A stretch of DNA of 64,000 nt from Anthoceros angustus (taxonomy: Eukaryota > Streptophyta > Anthocerotopsida > Anthocerotales > Anthocerotaceae). Location of the stretch: the NCBI GenBank assembly GCA_010909165.1, contig VJWM01000182.1:124001-188000 (forward strand), in the 5' to 3' direction. Numbering within the stretch: the first letter of the stretch is position 1; each line of letters starts with the position of its first letter. A program made the position numbers and the translations under genes. The notes below the pieces were generated by a model. It saw only the letters and a list, made by a program, of their open reading frames with translations. It was not told where the DNA came from and ran no database searches. Positions 54,180 to 64,000 of the stretch are shown in pieces.

Positions 54180-54725
54180 GGGCTCGATCATTGCTCGCTC
54201 CATGGTCATTTGCCAGCTATTGCTCATTTTCTCGCTCTGCTCATTTTCTCGCTCCTTGTCATTTTCTCGCTCCTTGTCATTTGCTCGCTCCTTGTCATTT
54301 GCTCGCTCCTTGTCATTTTACTCGCTGGTCATTTGCTCGCTCATTTGCTTTGGCTCCTTCTCATTCGCTCGGCTCTGGTCGGGTTCCAGCTCTGCTCATT
54401 TGCCACAGCTCGATCATTTGCTCCCCATGGTCATTTGCCGGCTATTGCTCATTTTCTCGCTGTCATTTGCTGGCTCCTTCTCATTCGCTCGGCTCCTTGT
54501 CATTTGCTCGCTGTCATTTGCTCCTTGTCATTTGCTCGCCTGTGTCATTTGCACTGGCTACTGCTCATTTGCTTTGGCTCCTTCTCATTCGCTCTGGCTC
54601 GGTCGTTCCTGCTCCGCTCATTTGCCCTCGATCATTTGGCACGGCTCCGCTCCTTTGCCATGGCTACTGATCATTTGCTCTGCGTGCAATGTTCATTTGC
54701 AGTAGCTCAGGTTCACTCGAGGATA
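54180..54725. repeat. 18-bp minisatellite (CTCGCTCCTTGTCATTTG)
   Basis: Regular 18-bp units lie at 54240-54330, followed by longer compound units (TTTGGCTCCTTCTCATTCGC, CCATGGTCATTTGCCGGCTA). All three plus frames are partly open, giving hydrophobic LLVICS-type repeats of up to 259 codons that should not be taken as a gene. Confidence 0.9.
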
Positions 54726-54859
54726 TACAAGGCTCACCTGCTTTGTGAGTGGGGCACTTCATGTGGCTCTGTGTCCTTTGTGCACCGCTCCACTCTATCT
54801 ACTTTGTTTGGTCACATCTTGGTGTCCAGCTTTTAGAGGAGATGTTACGAGCATACATT

Positions 54860-57075
54860 GTCGTGAGTGATGTGCGACGGAGTTTTTGCGCTTTCAAAAG
54901 GAGAATCCGGATATCAAGATTGGCCAACGAGCATTCGACTGAAGCCCTTCTTCATCAAATCCACAAGAGAAATATGCATTGTTGCGGTACCATGTCGAGA
55001 TGGCATTTTGAAAGGCGCTCGAATGCGCTCGCGATGCCATCAAAGGTGCACCTCGTGTGCACGTGTACCGTGGGGTGTGTGGAGAGGAACCCGAGGAGGG
55101 GACAAGTGCCACGCGATCGGAGATGTTTTCATCCGTCCAGAGATGGTGCACTGCTTTATGCCCTAGAGCACCGGATGAGGGCGCATAGGCGAAAATGTTT
55201 GCTTGGTAAATGCTGCTGTGGAGTTTCAAGCGGCCCTCTGTCCTAAGGAGGTTTCACAAGCATTTTTGCGGAGATGAAGCTGAAGTGGCGGTGCTTCGAA
55301 TATTAGAAGGTGGGAGTGAATGAGGACGGAACCTCCAAGTCCAGAATAAAGCTAGTTTATAGGGAAACCCATCCGTCGGCGATGATTGAATTTCTTAAGG
55401 ATAAATTGACTGCTTTCATTTCACATGACTACGTCCAAAGATGGCAAGCCCTGGAGTTTTGGAAGTGCATTGATTGGTTTCCCGAGGATGTGATAGTTTA
55501 TGTTATGGACTTTTCGCAGAACTATGCTTTTCACGTTCAGAATGAGATACAATCAATGCACTGGCATAGTGATCATTCAAGTTACTATTCTAGTTCATGT
55601 TACATATATGCGGATGGGGCGGTGGTGGAGGAGGACCCTAAATGTTCAAGTTTTACCACTTTTACATTAGTGATGACATGCGACATGACACTCTCTTTGT
55701 CCGGCATGCCCTTATGCTACATTGGGATGGCTCTATCAAATGGATACAAGAGTCCACGAGCATTGGATGTGGTCGGATGGTGCGCTTGATTTAAGGCTTG
55801 CGGACCAAGCTATTTTGTGGCGGTACCCAAGTCTAACCGGAGGATGCGAGAATCTTTGTGGAGCTATTTTGGGTCGCCACGGAAAGGGGAAGCACGGGGC
55901 GGTGGAGGAGGACCCTCTGTAATGTTCATAAGTTTTACCACTTTTACATTAGTGATGACATGCGATGACACTCTCTTTGTCCAGCATGCCCTTATGCTAC
56001 ATTGGGACTGGCTACTGTCAAATGGATACAAGAGTCCACGAGAGCATTGGATGTGGTCGGATGGTGCAGCTTCGCAGTTTAAGGCTTGCAGACCAAGCTA
56101 TTTTGTGGCGAGGTACCCAAGTCTAACCGGAGGATGCAGAATGCTGTGGAGCTATTTTGGGTCAGGCCACGGAAAGGGGGAGCACGACGGGGCAGGTGCC
56201 ATATTAAAGAGGGCACTACGTGCCGAAGAGCTGTCACCTTCATCGACAAGGCTGCAGAGTGCCGCGGATGTTGTCGACTTCCTGCGGTCCAGTATATCCA
56301 ATGGGGATGCATCCTCCTATGCAAGTGGAGAAAGGCAGGTGCAAAGGGTTTTTTGGTTGGTGGGAAAGAATGAAGTCAACCGCAGGCAGCGGTGGGGGTG
56401 TGCACCAATCCCGGGTTCTAAAGGCATGCACAGCATATATGGTGACTCAGTGGATGCAACCAACCCTCGGCTCAAGATGCGGCATCTTGCGTGTTTTTGT
56501 GCTGTGTGCATGGACAGTGACCATGGAGCATGTGAGACAGTGCCCTATACACGCATATGGCATTGATTACTCGAGGCGGACGGTAGGGAGGGCGTTGGTG
56601 GTCGGACCCGTGACCGCACCATTGTCGCTACATGCGGTTGGTCCGGATGGGCCACGATCCCGCTGCTAATGGTGTTGCTAGTGAAGATGTCTTTGCGGAC
56701 CTCTTGGAGCTTGGAGACAACTTTGTGGTGCGTGCGGATCCGAGGACGAAGGTTCAACTTTTTTTTGGCAAAGTGCATGCTGCTGCATGTGACCACGGAG
56801 CACATTACTGTCCCTGGAGCGGACAAAATTTCCTCCCAAGGGATAAGGTGGTTGTGGGCGATTACTCGGGTTGAGCCGGATGGTTGTGTGTACACTTTGG
56901 ATCATGAGGTGGAGGTCACCCTTCTTTCATCCTACGTGGAGACACAAGTTCCCACTTTTGGGCAGCGTGGAAGGAGGCCGATTAGTGTATGTGCTTGACT
57001 CGGACACGGTCGAGTCCTTTAAGGAGCTTGTGAGGGAAACTAGAACCCATTTGTGTTTTCGTAGTCGACTCTAAG
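54860..57075 (+). pseudogene. DDE-type transposase with MDF / WSDG / HGKG motifs (degraded)
   Basis: Frames on the plus strand combine to a transposase-like protein. A Cys-rich N-terminal part lies at 54880-55190. Then come KLVYRETHPSAMIEFLKDKL and VIVYVMDFSQNYAFHVQNEI (55490-55550), followed by SMHWHSDHSSYY. In the second half are HWMWSDGAASQFKACRPSYF then VARYPSLTGG (56046-56135) and YFGSGHGKGEHDGAGAILKR (56152-56212). Next is LQSAADVVDFLRSS and a C-terminus with MRHLACFCAVCMDSDHGACE. Conserved acidic residues in MDF, SDG and KGxxDG look like a DDE triad. I recall this protein type as common in non-seed plant genomes but cannot give its superfamily name. A 310-bp internal duplication (55600-55905/55906-56230) and frame changes break it. 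Confidence 0.6.
55605..56230. repeat. 310-bp duplication inside the DDE transposase
   Basis: AAATGTTCAAGTTTTACCAC at 55639 and AATGTTCATAAGTTTTACCA at 55922 start matching blocks that run through ACACTCTCTTTGTCC, GAGTCCACGAG and AAGTCTAACCGGAGGATG to CGGAAAGGGG. The second copy keeps the reading frame better. Confidence 0.85.
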
Positions 57076-57149
57076 GCCTCAATTGTACATATGCCAAACA
57101 CGAAATTGAAATGACCTTGACGAACTTGTAAATACCATGGTGCAGTTGC

Positions 57150-58025
57150 TCAAGATGTGGCCATATTCACACGTGTGATGACCCGCTCCACTCGCTTGGG
57201 ATCTGGAGCACTTTGCTTGACTTGCGACCTTGCGGGTGACAATGCCCAACTTAAGCGCCTTTTAAAACCCCATCTCGTGGAAGACCTTGGAAGAGCCAAA
57301 GATTGATGCAAGTGAGCCATGGCCACGACATCGCAATTGATTGGCGGTAGGATTCTGCGATGGCGGTAGCGGGTCTTCGCTGCGATGGCGGTAGCGGGTG
57401 CGATGCGATGGCGGCGCGGTGTCGATGCGATGGCGGCGCGGGTGCCGGTGATGCGATGGCGCGTGGGTGCGGTGCGATGGCGGATGCAGATGGTAGGCGG
57501 AGACCATTCATGGCTCGGGCGAAAGTGTGGCCATGCTGACACCCCAAGGATGTGAAGCCCAGCCGAGGAGCACATACATCCGTGATGGCGGGTAGCCTCA
57601 TGTGAACAAAGTTTCGTTCGCATTCTTACTATGAGTTTCTTGAAGGTTTCGGAAGGCCTAACGTATTGTTGTGTGGAGAGTTTAAAGAAAATTTCTTTAC
57701 CTATGTGATATAAATCAATAGATACTATCCACCGGCTCCCGTCTTTGTGGGATTTGGTGGAGCGCATGCCTACGCGCCGTATATATCTGTCACCCACGGA
57801 GGGGTCGGCTGTTGAAACGGAACGTGAACCATGTGGCCACTTCCATGATAATCTTGTCGTGTCGGAGGACCGTAGGGTCTTGAGGCGCGGCTCAAGGCAT
57901 GTGCAGAGGATGTGAGCGCTTGTTTCCCGCTTGCGGAGGGTGCAATTGCGGCATAAAGGGTCCTCTTCGTGTGTATTAGCTCGGCGGGAGTTGCAGGGTG
58001 TGCAGTTGAGGAGGAACCGACACAT
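57150..58025 (-). pseudogene. LINE-like element C-terminal region (zinc-knuckle ORF)
   Basis: An open 291-codon frame. Residues 1-60 contain DPLCRNCTLRKRETSAHILC, a CxxC...H...C cluster typical of the C-terminus of plant LINE-type ORF2 proteins, followed by unique sequence and an Arg/His-rich tail that comes from the GCGATGGCGG repeat at 57330-57485. It continues on the same strand from the RT segments at 58.8-61.5 kb and marks the 3' end of that element. Confidence 0.5.
57330..57490. repeat. GCGATGGCGG-type minisatellite
   Basis: About nine units of GCGATGGCGGTAGCGGGT or GCGATGCGATGGCGGCGCGG with variable spacers. Confidence 0.8.
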
Positions 58026-61000
58026 AGTGGTGAACTCGACTGTGGGGACATTGGGGTGGGTGATCCAGCTCCGACTACCCAGGGCTTGGGGGTTGGAGAA
58101 GTGCCATTGCTTCTAGCCTCATAGCATTCCATCTCCCGAATGGTTCCTGATTGCGCTCATGTTTTATATACATTGTTAGCTTGGCTATATTAGGAAATGG
58201 AGATAGGTTCGGCCTGATATCAGTCATAACTCCCTGCTCGTTCATGCAGACTTGGCCATGGACTTGTTGACATGCCGAGTAAAATCGTGTTCCCAGAATC
58301 CGGCCTTCTGTCTCCCGGCTGGTGTTCAGTCCATGCCCATCTATAATAATGCGGCCTTTGCCGGTGGTAGCAAACCATTTGGCGAAAGGGGAGTGTGGTT
58401 GGCCCAACTCCGCTTCCGGGAGGGGGAGGGTTAGGTCCTAGTCAAAAAAGATGCGTCAGTGCCATTGGTCCCTGGAGGCACTTGGCAAGTTCGGCTACTT
58501 CTGCATGGCATATAAAAAGGGCCAAATGTGGTTGTTGTAGCTAGCGGAAGAGGCTGAAAACCAAACAGGTCTTATTGTATTTTGATGAAGTCTCTAAGCC
58601 TAGGCTTCCCAACTCTCCGGGCAGCGAGTTGGCCTAAGACTCCTTCTTTGTCCCCCAAGCCTAAGACCCGGCAGGCCGAAACCGACATGTAGGATGTGGC
58701 TTGGTGAAGGGTTTCATCCGGAATGTTCAGGTGTGCTAAGGGTAATACATGACTGGGTTTTCCCATTCACGTATCATCCGGATGCGGGACTTGAAGTGAA
58801 CTAACCTGAGGCGTTGGGTATCATCCCCGAAGGAGTGCAAGCCGCTTGGTGAATTTGTCTGTCAGGTTCCGCCCCCATAGTGCGGCCGATATCGAAGACG
58901 CGATTCCACCGCCCTCACCGTGGGTGCCCTCAGGATACCTAGGTGTTAGAAAGCGGCCGTGCGGGGAAGCTGCAGGGCACGCTGGCCTTGTAGATAGAGG
59001 TCTCTGTGGAACTCAGATCCATCCGCATTCAATCCCCACCATCCGCACTAGGCTATGTCGAATTCCATTCCCCCCCAGTCATAGAACGCGGACTCCCGAA
59101 GGGCCATTGCTTGGATCTCACTCCAAGTATTGGAGGTTCGAGCCTCATCATCCATATAGTCCACCCCGTGAATCGCGATGATGTGCATTCCGTATCCGTG
59201 GCAGTCTCGTTCCACCTATTGGAAAGGGTGTCTCGCGTGATAGCGAATGTGAGTGGACTTATGGTGTTCCCTTGGGGATTACCTCAGGAAATGAGGATCT
59301 TGTCGGAGGTGTTTTGGCCCTTATGGAGACATATCCTCCCGCCCCGAACAGATTCAGACCACATAGCCTTGAGCGAGGGGTGGAGAGGGGTTAGGTGGAT
59401 GATCCTGGAAATGAGGCCTATTTCCACAGTCCCGAAAGCGTTCTTGAGGTCTGTGAAGAGGACAAAGACCACCTTGTGTGCTCTTCGGGCGTGTTCTAAC
59501 ACCAGGGCTAGGGTGATGTTGCCATCTAGGCATCCCGCTACTCCATGTGTGACTCAAACTTGCATAGTGGATCGGAGATTGAAGCGATCGAGGTCTCTGT
59601 GAATTGCTGCCGAAATCAGGCTGGAGAAGACCTTCGTGACTGCCGGGAGCAGCGTGATAGGTCGCCAGCTCTGGGGTCGTATGAGTGGTCGCCGTGGCTT
59701 GGGGGCTCAGCGGACGAACCCAACCTTGTATGTTAGGAAGATGCGGCGGGAGTTGCAGGGGTGTCGCTTGAGGAGGCAAACACATAGTGGTGAACTCGAC
59801 TGTGGGGACATTGGGGTGGGTGATCCAGCTCCGACTACCCAGGGCTTGGGGGTTGGAGAAGTGCCATTGCTTCTAGCCCTCATAGCATTCCATCTCCCGA
59901 ATGGTTCCCAGATTGCGCTCATGTTTTATATACATTGTTAGCTTGGCTATATTAGGAAATGGAGATAGGTTCGGCCTGATATCAGTCATAACTCCCTGCT
60001 CGTTCATGCAGACTTGGCCATGGACTTGTTGACATGCCGAGTAAAATCGTGTTCGATCCGCCTTCTCTCCCGGTACGGTGTCACCCATGCCCATCTATAA
60101 TAATGCGGCCTTTGCCGGTGGTAGCAAACCATTTGGCGAAAGGGGAGTGTGGTTGGCCCAACTCCGCTTCCGGGAGGGGGAGGGTTAGGTCCTAGTCAAA
60201 AAAGATGCGTCAGTGCCATTGGTCCCTGGAGGCACTTGGCAAGTTCGGCTACGATTCGGGCATGGCATATAAAAAGGGCCCAGAAATGTGGTTGTTGTAG
60301 CTAGCGGAAGAGGCTGAAAACCAGCGTGTCTTATTGTATTTTGATGAAGTCTCGCAAGCCTAGGCTTCCCAACTCTCTGGGCAACAGAGTTGGCCTAAGA
60401 CTCCTTCTTTGTCCCCCAAGCCTAAGACCCGGCAGGCCGAAACCGACATGTAGGATGTGGCTTGGTGAAGGGTTTCATCCGGAATGTTCAGGTGTGCTAA
60501 GGGTAATACATGACTGGGTTTTCCCATTCACGTATCATCCGGATGCGGGACTTGAAGTGAACTAACCTGAGGCGTTGGGTATCATCCCTGATGAGTGCAA
60601 GCCGTTTGGTGAATTTGTCCAGTGCTGGGGTTCCGGCCCCCATAGTGCGGCCGTCAGCATATCGAAGACGTGCGATTCCACTGCCCTCACCTGTGGGTCG
60701 TCTGTGGATACCTAGGTGTTAGAAAGCGGCCGTGCGGGGAAGCTGCAGGGCACGCTGGCCTTGTAGATAGAGGTCTCTGTGGAACTCAGATCCATCCGCA
60801 TTCAATCCCCACCATCCGCACTAGGCTATGTCGAATTCCATTCCCCCCCAGTCATAGAACGCGGACTCCCGAAGGGCCATTGCTTGGATCTCACTCCAAG
60901 TATTGGAGGTTCGAGCCTCATCATCCATATAGTCCACCCCGTGAATCGCGATGATGTGCATTCCGTATCCGTGGCAGTCTCGTTCCACCTATTGGAAAGG

Positions 61001-61510
61001 GTGTCTCGCGTGATAGCGAATGTGAGTGGACTTATGGTGTTCCCTTGGGGATTACCTCAGGAAATGAGGATCTTGTCGGAGGTGTTTTGGCCCTTATGGA
61101 GACATATCCTCCCGCCCCGAACAGATTCAGACCACATAGCCTTGAGCGAGGGGTGGAGAGGGGTTGGAGTGGATGATCCCGGAATGAGGCCTATTTCCAC
61201 AGTCCGAAAGCGTTCTTGAGGTCTCGTGAAGAGGACAAAGACCACCTTGTGTGCTCTTGGTGTTCTAACACCAGGGCTAGGGTGATGTTGCCATCTAGGC
61301 ATCCCGCTACTCCATGTGTGACTCAAACTTGCATAGTGGATCGGAGATTGAAGCGATCGAGGTCTCACGTTGCTGCATCAGTGAGAAGACCTTCGTGACT
61401 GCCGGGAGCAGCGTGATAGGTCGCCAGCTCTGGGGTCGTATGAGTGGTCGCCGTGGCTTGGGGGCTCAGCGGACGAACCCAACCTTGTATGTTAGGAAGA
61501 TGCGGCGGGA
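57980..61510. repeat. 1.77-kb tandem duplication of the LINE-like RT region
   Basis: Copy A is about 57980-59742 and copy B about 59743-61510, with an offset of 1,773 bp measured at the YMDD site. At the junction GCGGCGGGAG is shared by both ends, so short microhomology may have mediated the event. The copies differ by scattered indels (GGGCAGCGAG/GGGCAACAGAG, CTACTTCTGCATGG/CTACGATTCGGGCATGG). Confidence 0.9.
58800..59755 (-). pseudogene. LINE-like reverse transcriptase, copy A
   Basis: On the minus strand the RT domain is visible in segments: PQSWRPITLLPAVTKVFSSL (about 59690-59640), RAHKVVFVLFTDLKNAFGTV (59490-59430, first catalytic Asp in FTDLKNAF), then IPKGTPLSPLTF (59280-59240), and VDYMDDEARTSNTW with the YMDD box at 59147-59158. 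Motif order and spacing fit a non-LTR retrotransposon RT. Frame changes separate the segments, so it is not intact as written. No endonuclease domain is in the window. Confidence 0.7.
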
Positions 61511-61530
61511 GGTTATTTGGTACGAGAAGA
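60570..61530 (-). pseudogene. LINE-like reverse transcriptase, copy B
   Basis: This is the second copy of the RT block, with the YMDD box at 60920-60931 and the same IPKGTPLSPL segment. Its DLKNAF motif is damaged (RPQERFRTVEIG frame) by small indels at 61200-61260. It is upstream of copy A in transcription order, so copy B reads into the 3' region and then into copy A. Confidence 0.65.
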
Positions 61531-61559
61531 CCAGACGCAACCAGTGAGCCAAGTTTGGG

Positions 61560-62620
61560 GGGCATAGCTTGAGGACTTCACAAGAGAGTTGATCATATCC
61601 CGGCCCCCATTTCCCGTCTCCCCGTCGAATACATTAAGAGATATTTTTGAGAGTTGGCAAGAAAGGAGGACCTAAGGAGCCTTCGTGGCTCCATGTGTCT
61701 TGGGCGTTGTCTCGGCTTCATACAGGGGCAAACGTGACTCGGAAAGGCGAGATCCTCCAGCAGGCTAGGGCAATGTTGGTGATGAGTCAGGTGCCAAGTG
61801 TGGACAGATTGGACTCATCGAGGCCTGAGCCTAGCCAGCACCCACTGCTATTTATAGAACATATTGCGGCACAATCTGCTGCAAGTGAAGGCAGCCGATG
61901 TTCAGAAAGTGAAAGGTTCTGATCGAAGAGATTGCTGCCTCTTGCATTCAACAATCAGGGTGAAATGTGAGGGGTTGCGCATGCTGCGCAGCTATGAGCC
62001 TGTAAATCACGCCATAGCCTGCACCATGAGAAGAAATTGGGTCACCTAGGTTTGGCTATCTTCCCACGTTGGGCATCAGGGCTACACCAACAACAAGTTG
62101 GAAAATAGCCAGCATGTATTCTTACCTAACACTCGAAAACATCTAGCATTCTAAACTAGTTTGCAAAATATCTAGTTCAGCTAGATTCATTCATCCTAGC
62201 ATTAATTTGGGAAATGTATTTGTTGTCTTATTCTACACAACATTGGGTCGGCTTCTTACCTAATCGGTCACCTTCATGATGCGTTACTAGAACAATGTTG
62301 GTGATGAGTCAGGTGCCAAGTGTGGACAGCTTGGACTCATCGAGGCCTGAGCTTTGGCCAGCACCTTCTATTTATAGAACAGATTGCGGTAGCCGATGTT
62401 CAGAAAGTGAAAGAATCGATCCCCGGTGATTGGGCTGAAGAGCATTGTGCTATAGCTGCGGCCCGGTGGCACAGAGGCGAGCAAAGTTGCTCAGGAACCT
62501 TAGAGAGAGGTGGATTGAGACAGAACAAGTGGTAACCACCATTGCAGTAGTCGCAAAGCAGCATCAACTCAGCGTCGTCAGTCCTCTGGCATACCTGACA
62601 TGGGTAATCTTGAGGAGGAA
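61560..62620. repeat. Direct repeat pair, possibly LTR fragments, in unassigned DNA
   Basis: CAATGTTGGTGATGAGTCAG then GTGCCAAGTGTGGACAG occurs at 61770 and 62293, each followed by TTGGACTCATCGAGGCCTGA, CTATTTATAGAACA and CCGATGTTCAGAAAGTGAAA. The repeats are about 150 bases long and 525 bp apart, downstream of the Ty3/gypsy pol on its own strand. They could be pieces of its 3' LTR duplicated in tandem, but TG...CA borders were not identified. Confidence 0.5.
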
Positions 62621-62621
62621 T

Positions 62622-64000
62622 CTAGTCAGCAGTGACTATGGTTGGGTCCAAGTTAGGAAGGTGGCAGGGTGCGCAATTTTTCATATGGTCTGTGATGGTG
62701 CGCCCATCTGACCCTTGCAACAGCAAGACCCCGTTTGGTTGGACCTCCCTGATTTGCAGCACATGATGGTTGCTGACAGTGTCCAGAGTGTCCCCTGTTT
62801 GGCGTTGTAGGTATACGAAATCCCCCACTTGAAACTTCTTCAGTTTGGGCCTGAAACTCCCACTGTGGGTGTATGTATACCGCAATGTGTCCCGGTGCTA
62901 TGCGATGCGGAGATTGGCCATTGCCATGGGCATCACTTGCCTAAACAATGCAGCCCTCTCACCTATTACGCGAGCCCAAACAGCAGGATCATCCAGATCC
63001 AAAACTTCTGCCATCTGTTTGGCAATAGCACTGGGTGGTATGGGCTCCCTCCCAAACAGCAAAAAGTAGGGACTAGAGTGGGCTAAGGAGGCATGTTTGC
63101 TGAGCCTGTACCCCATGGAAATGTATGGTAGGGCAAAATCCCATTCTGTCTTGGGCATCCGTAAGCATAGTTTCCTCAGACCCTTCTTGATTGTTTCCAC
63201 CATACGCTCTGCGAGACCATCGGCTTGGGGGTGGTCTCGACTAGTCCTGCGATGGTCAATCAATGCTGCATCCAACATATCCTGGAATTCTCCTCGAAAT
63301 TCAAAGCCCTGATCTGTCAAGCACTCAGCACAAACTCCCAAAGCGTGCCAGCACATTCTGAAGGAAAGCCTGCACTGTGCTCCTAAATGTCTTATCAGGA
63401 AGGGCCACCACTTCGATCCACTTGCTGAAATGCTCCATCATAACGAGCACGTAGACATCGCCCCTGGGTGTACGAAGGAGTTCCCCAAGCAGGTCACAGA
63501 ACCACCGGAAGAACAGACCCATGATGGGCAAAGGCTGTAGTTGTGGATTCTGAATGTTGTAGGTGGTCTTAACTCTGTCACACTCCACATAGCGAGCCAC
63601 CTGTTGCTTCACCTGGGCATGCATACGGTACCAATGAAAATGTGGAACTAAGAGGCTGTAGGTCCTTTTGACACCAAAGTGACCCATGTCGTCATGGACT
63701 CGACGAATCAACTGCTCTCTCTCAGTTGGTGGAGGCACAAGACGCTCCACTCCGTTACCCAACCTTCGTAGCAAGTAATTGTCTCGCCAGTAGTACATCT
63801 CAGCGCGTTGACGGATCTGCTCCTGGACTGCTGGTTTTAGTGACGTGTCCAACTGTCCAGTTTGCACAAAGTGCAAAGTCTCAGCATCCTCCCACATGTC
63901 CTTGGGCCTGGTAGTGCTGGTATTAGCCTCCAACTGTCCCAAGCATGTCATGGCCACCAGGGCGGCCACATCAAGACCCTCGGCCTCATTGCTATCTAGA
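62622..64000 (-). pseudogene. Ty3/gypsy Pol, integrase region (partial)
   Basis: The minus-strand frame enters from the right edge. Integrase zinc-binding part: VHDDMGHFGVKRTYSLLVPH then YVECDRVK, where the usual second CxxC pair is incomplete. Catalytic core: the first Asp in WFCDLLGELLRTPRGD, then HFSKWIEVVALPDKTF, ECLTDQGFEF (second Asp) and HPQADGLAERMVETIKKGLR (Glu). Next are TEWDFALPYISMGYR and FLLFGREPIPP, then the C-terminal KLKKFQVGDFVYLQR domain, ending at 62622. The frame shifts near 63350 (ARFG then VCAECLTDQ) and meets a TAG at about 62895 within RIA*HRDTLRY, so it is inactive as written. RT and RNase H would lie beyond base 64000. Confidence 0.85.

Noticed and set aside
54057-54836. 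259-codon hydrophobic ORF that looks like a membrane protein
   Set aside because: It is the translation of an 18-bp minisatellite; the other plus frames are similarly open.
61765-62450. A complete solo LTR or LTR pair for the Ty3/gypsy element
   Set aside because: A direct repeat is present, but no TG...CA borders, PPT or target duplication could be fixed by eye.

Overview
The window is nuclear DNA of a land plant. The evidence is a COG6 Golgi-tethering gene with eight visible plant-type GT-AG exons, a CAX vacuolar cation/proton exchanger, a GT37 xyloglucan-type fucosyltransferase, a relic of a plant pentatricopeptide-repeat gene, a nuclear-type tRNA-Phe(GAA) and a typical plant mixture of transposons (CACTA, PIF/Harbinger, pogo/Tigger-like, LINE-like and Ty3/gypsy). 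The short introns in COG6 and the fucosyltransferase, an intronless CAX, and transposase and reverse-transcriptase types that I associate with ferns, lycophytes and bryophytes make a non-seed plant my best guess. The sequence does not settle the species.

Layout. 1-1931 (-): 5' part of COG6, which runs off the left edge. 2.5-2.7 kb: PPR relic. 3.0-9.6 kb: nested tandem duplications carrying two truncated Harbinger transposase fragments and a long, broken minus-strand transposon protein. 9.8-15.4 kb: minisatellites around a minus-strand trihelix (Myb/SANT-like) gene or relic. 15.8-19.6 kb: two clean host genes on the plus strand, CAX then GT37. 20.2-21.6 kb: repeats with 5S rRNA-like sequence, a 125-bp duplication and the tRNA-Phe gene. 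22-29.2 kb: a minus-strand plant gene with an ILSRYRPIAPRP-type N-terminus, whose 3' part and downstream flank are tandemly duplicated. 29-34 kb: microsatellite-rich DNA without a convincing gene. 34.0-35.8 kb: pogo/Tigger-like transposase pseudogene (-). 38.2-39.4 kb: a small non-autonomous CACTA element full of a CGTTGTAAA motif. 39.5-42.2 kb: unknown ORFs and minisatellites. 42.3-48.2 kb: a non-LTR reverse-transcriptase relic (+) repeatedly duplicated inside itself. 49-54.8 kb: satellite-like arrays, unknown minus-strand ORFs and a 1.14-kb tandem duplication. 54.9-57.1 kb: a degraded DDE-type transposase (+). 57.1-61.6 kb: a LINE-like element (-) whose RT segment is duplicated head to tail. 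61.7-64 kb: the integrase end of a Ty3/gypsy element (-), which runs off the right edge.

Two patterns connect these regions. First, tandem segmental duplications with units of about 0.13-1.8 kb occur throughout the transposon-rich DNA. Second, where two copies can be compared, their differences concentrate at CAG/CTG sites (CAG against CGG or CG; CTG against CCG or CG). The host genes COG6, CAX and GT37 show no such damage. This resembles long-read base-calling error at CHG-methylated cytosines more than biological mutation, so many frameshifts in the transposon ORFs may not be real. I compared the copies by eye only.

The host genes do not form a pathway. COG6 (Golgi tethering) and GT37 (a Golgi cell-wall glycosyltransferase) both act at the Golgi, and CAX acts at the vacuole, but nothing in the sequence links them functionally.
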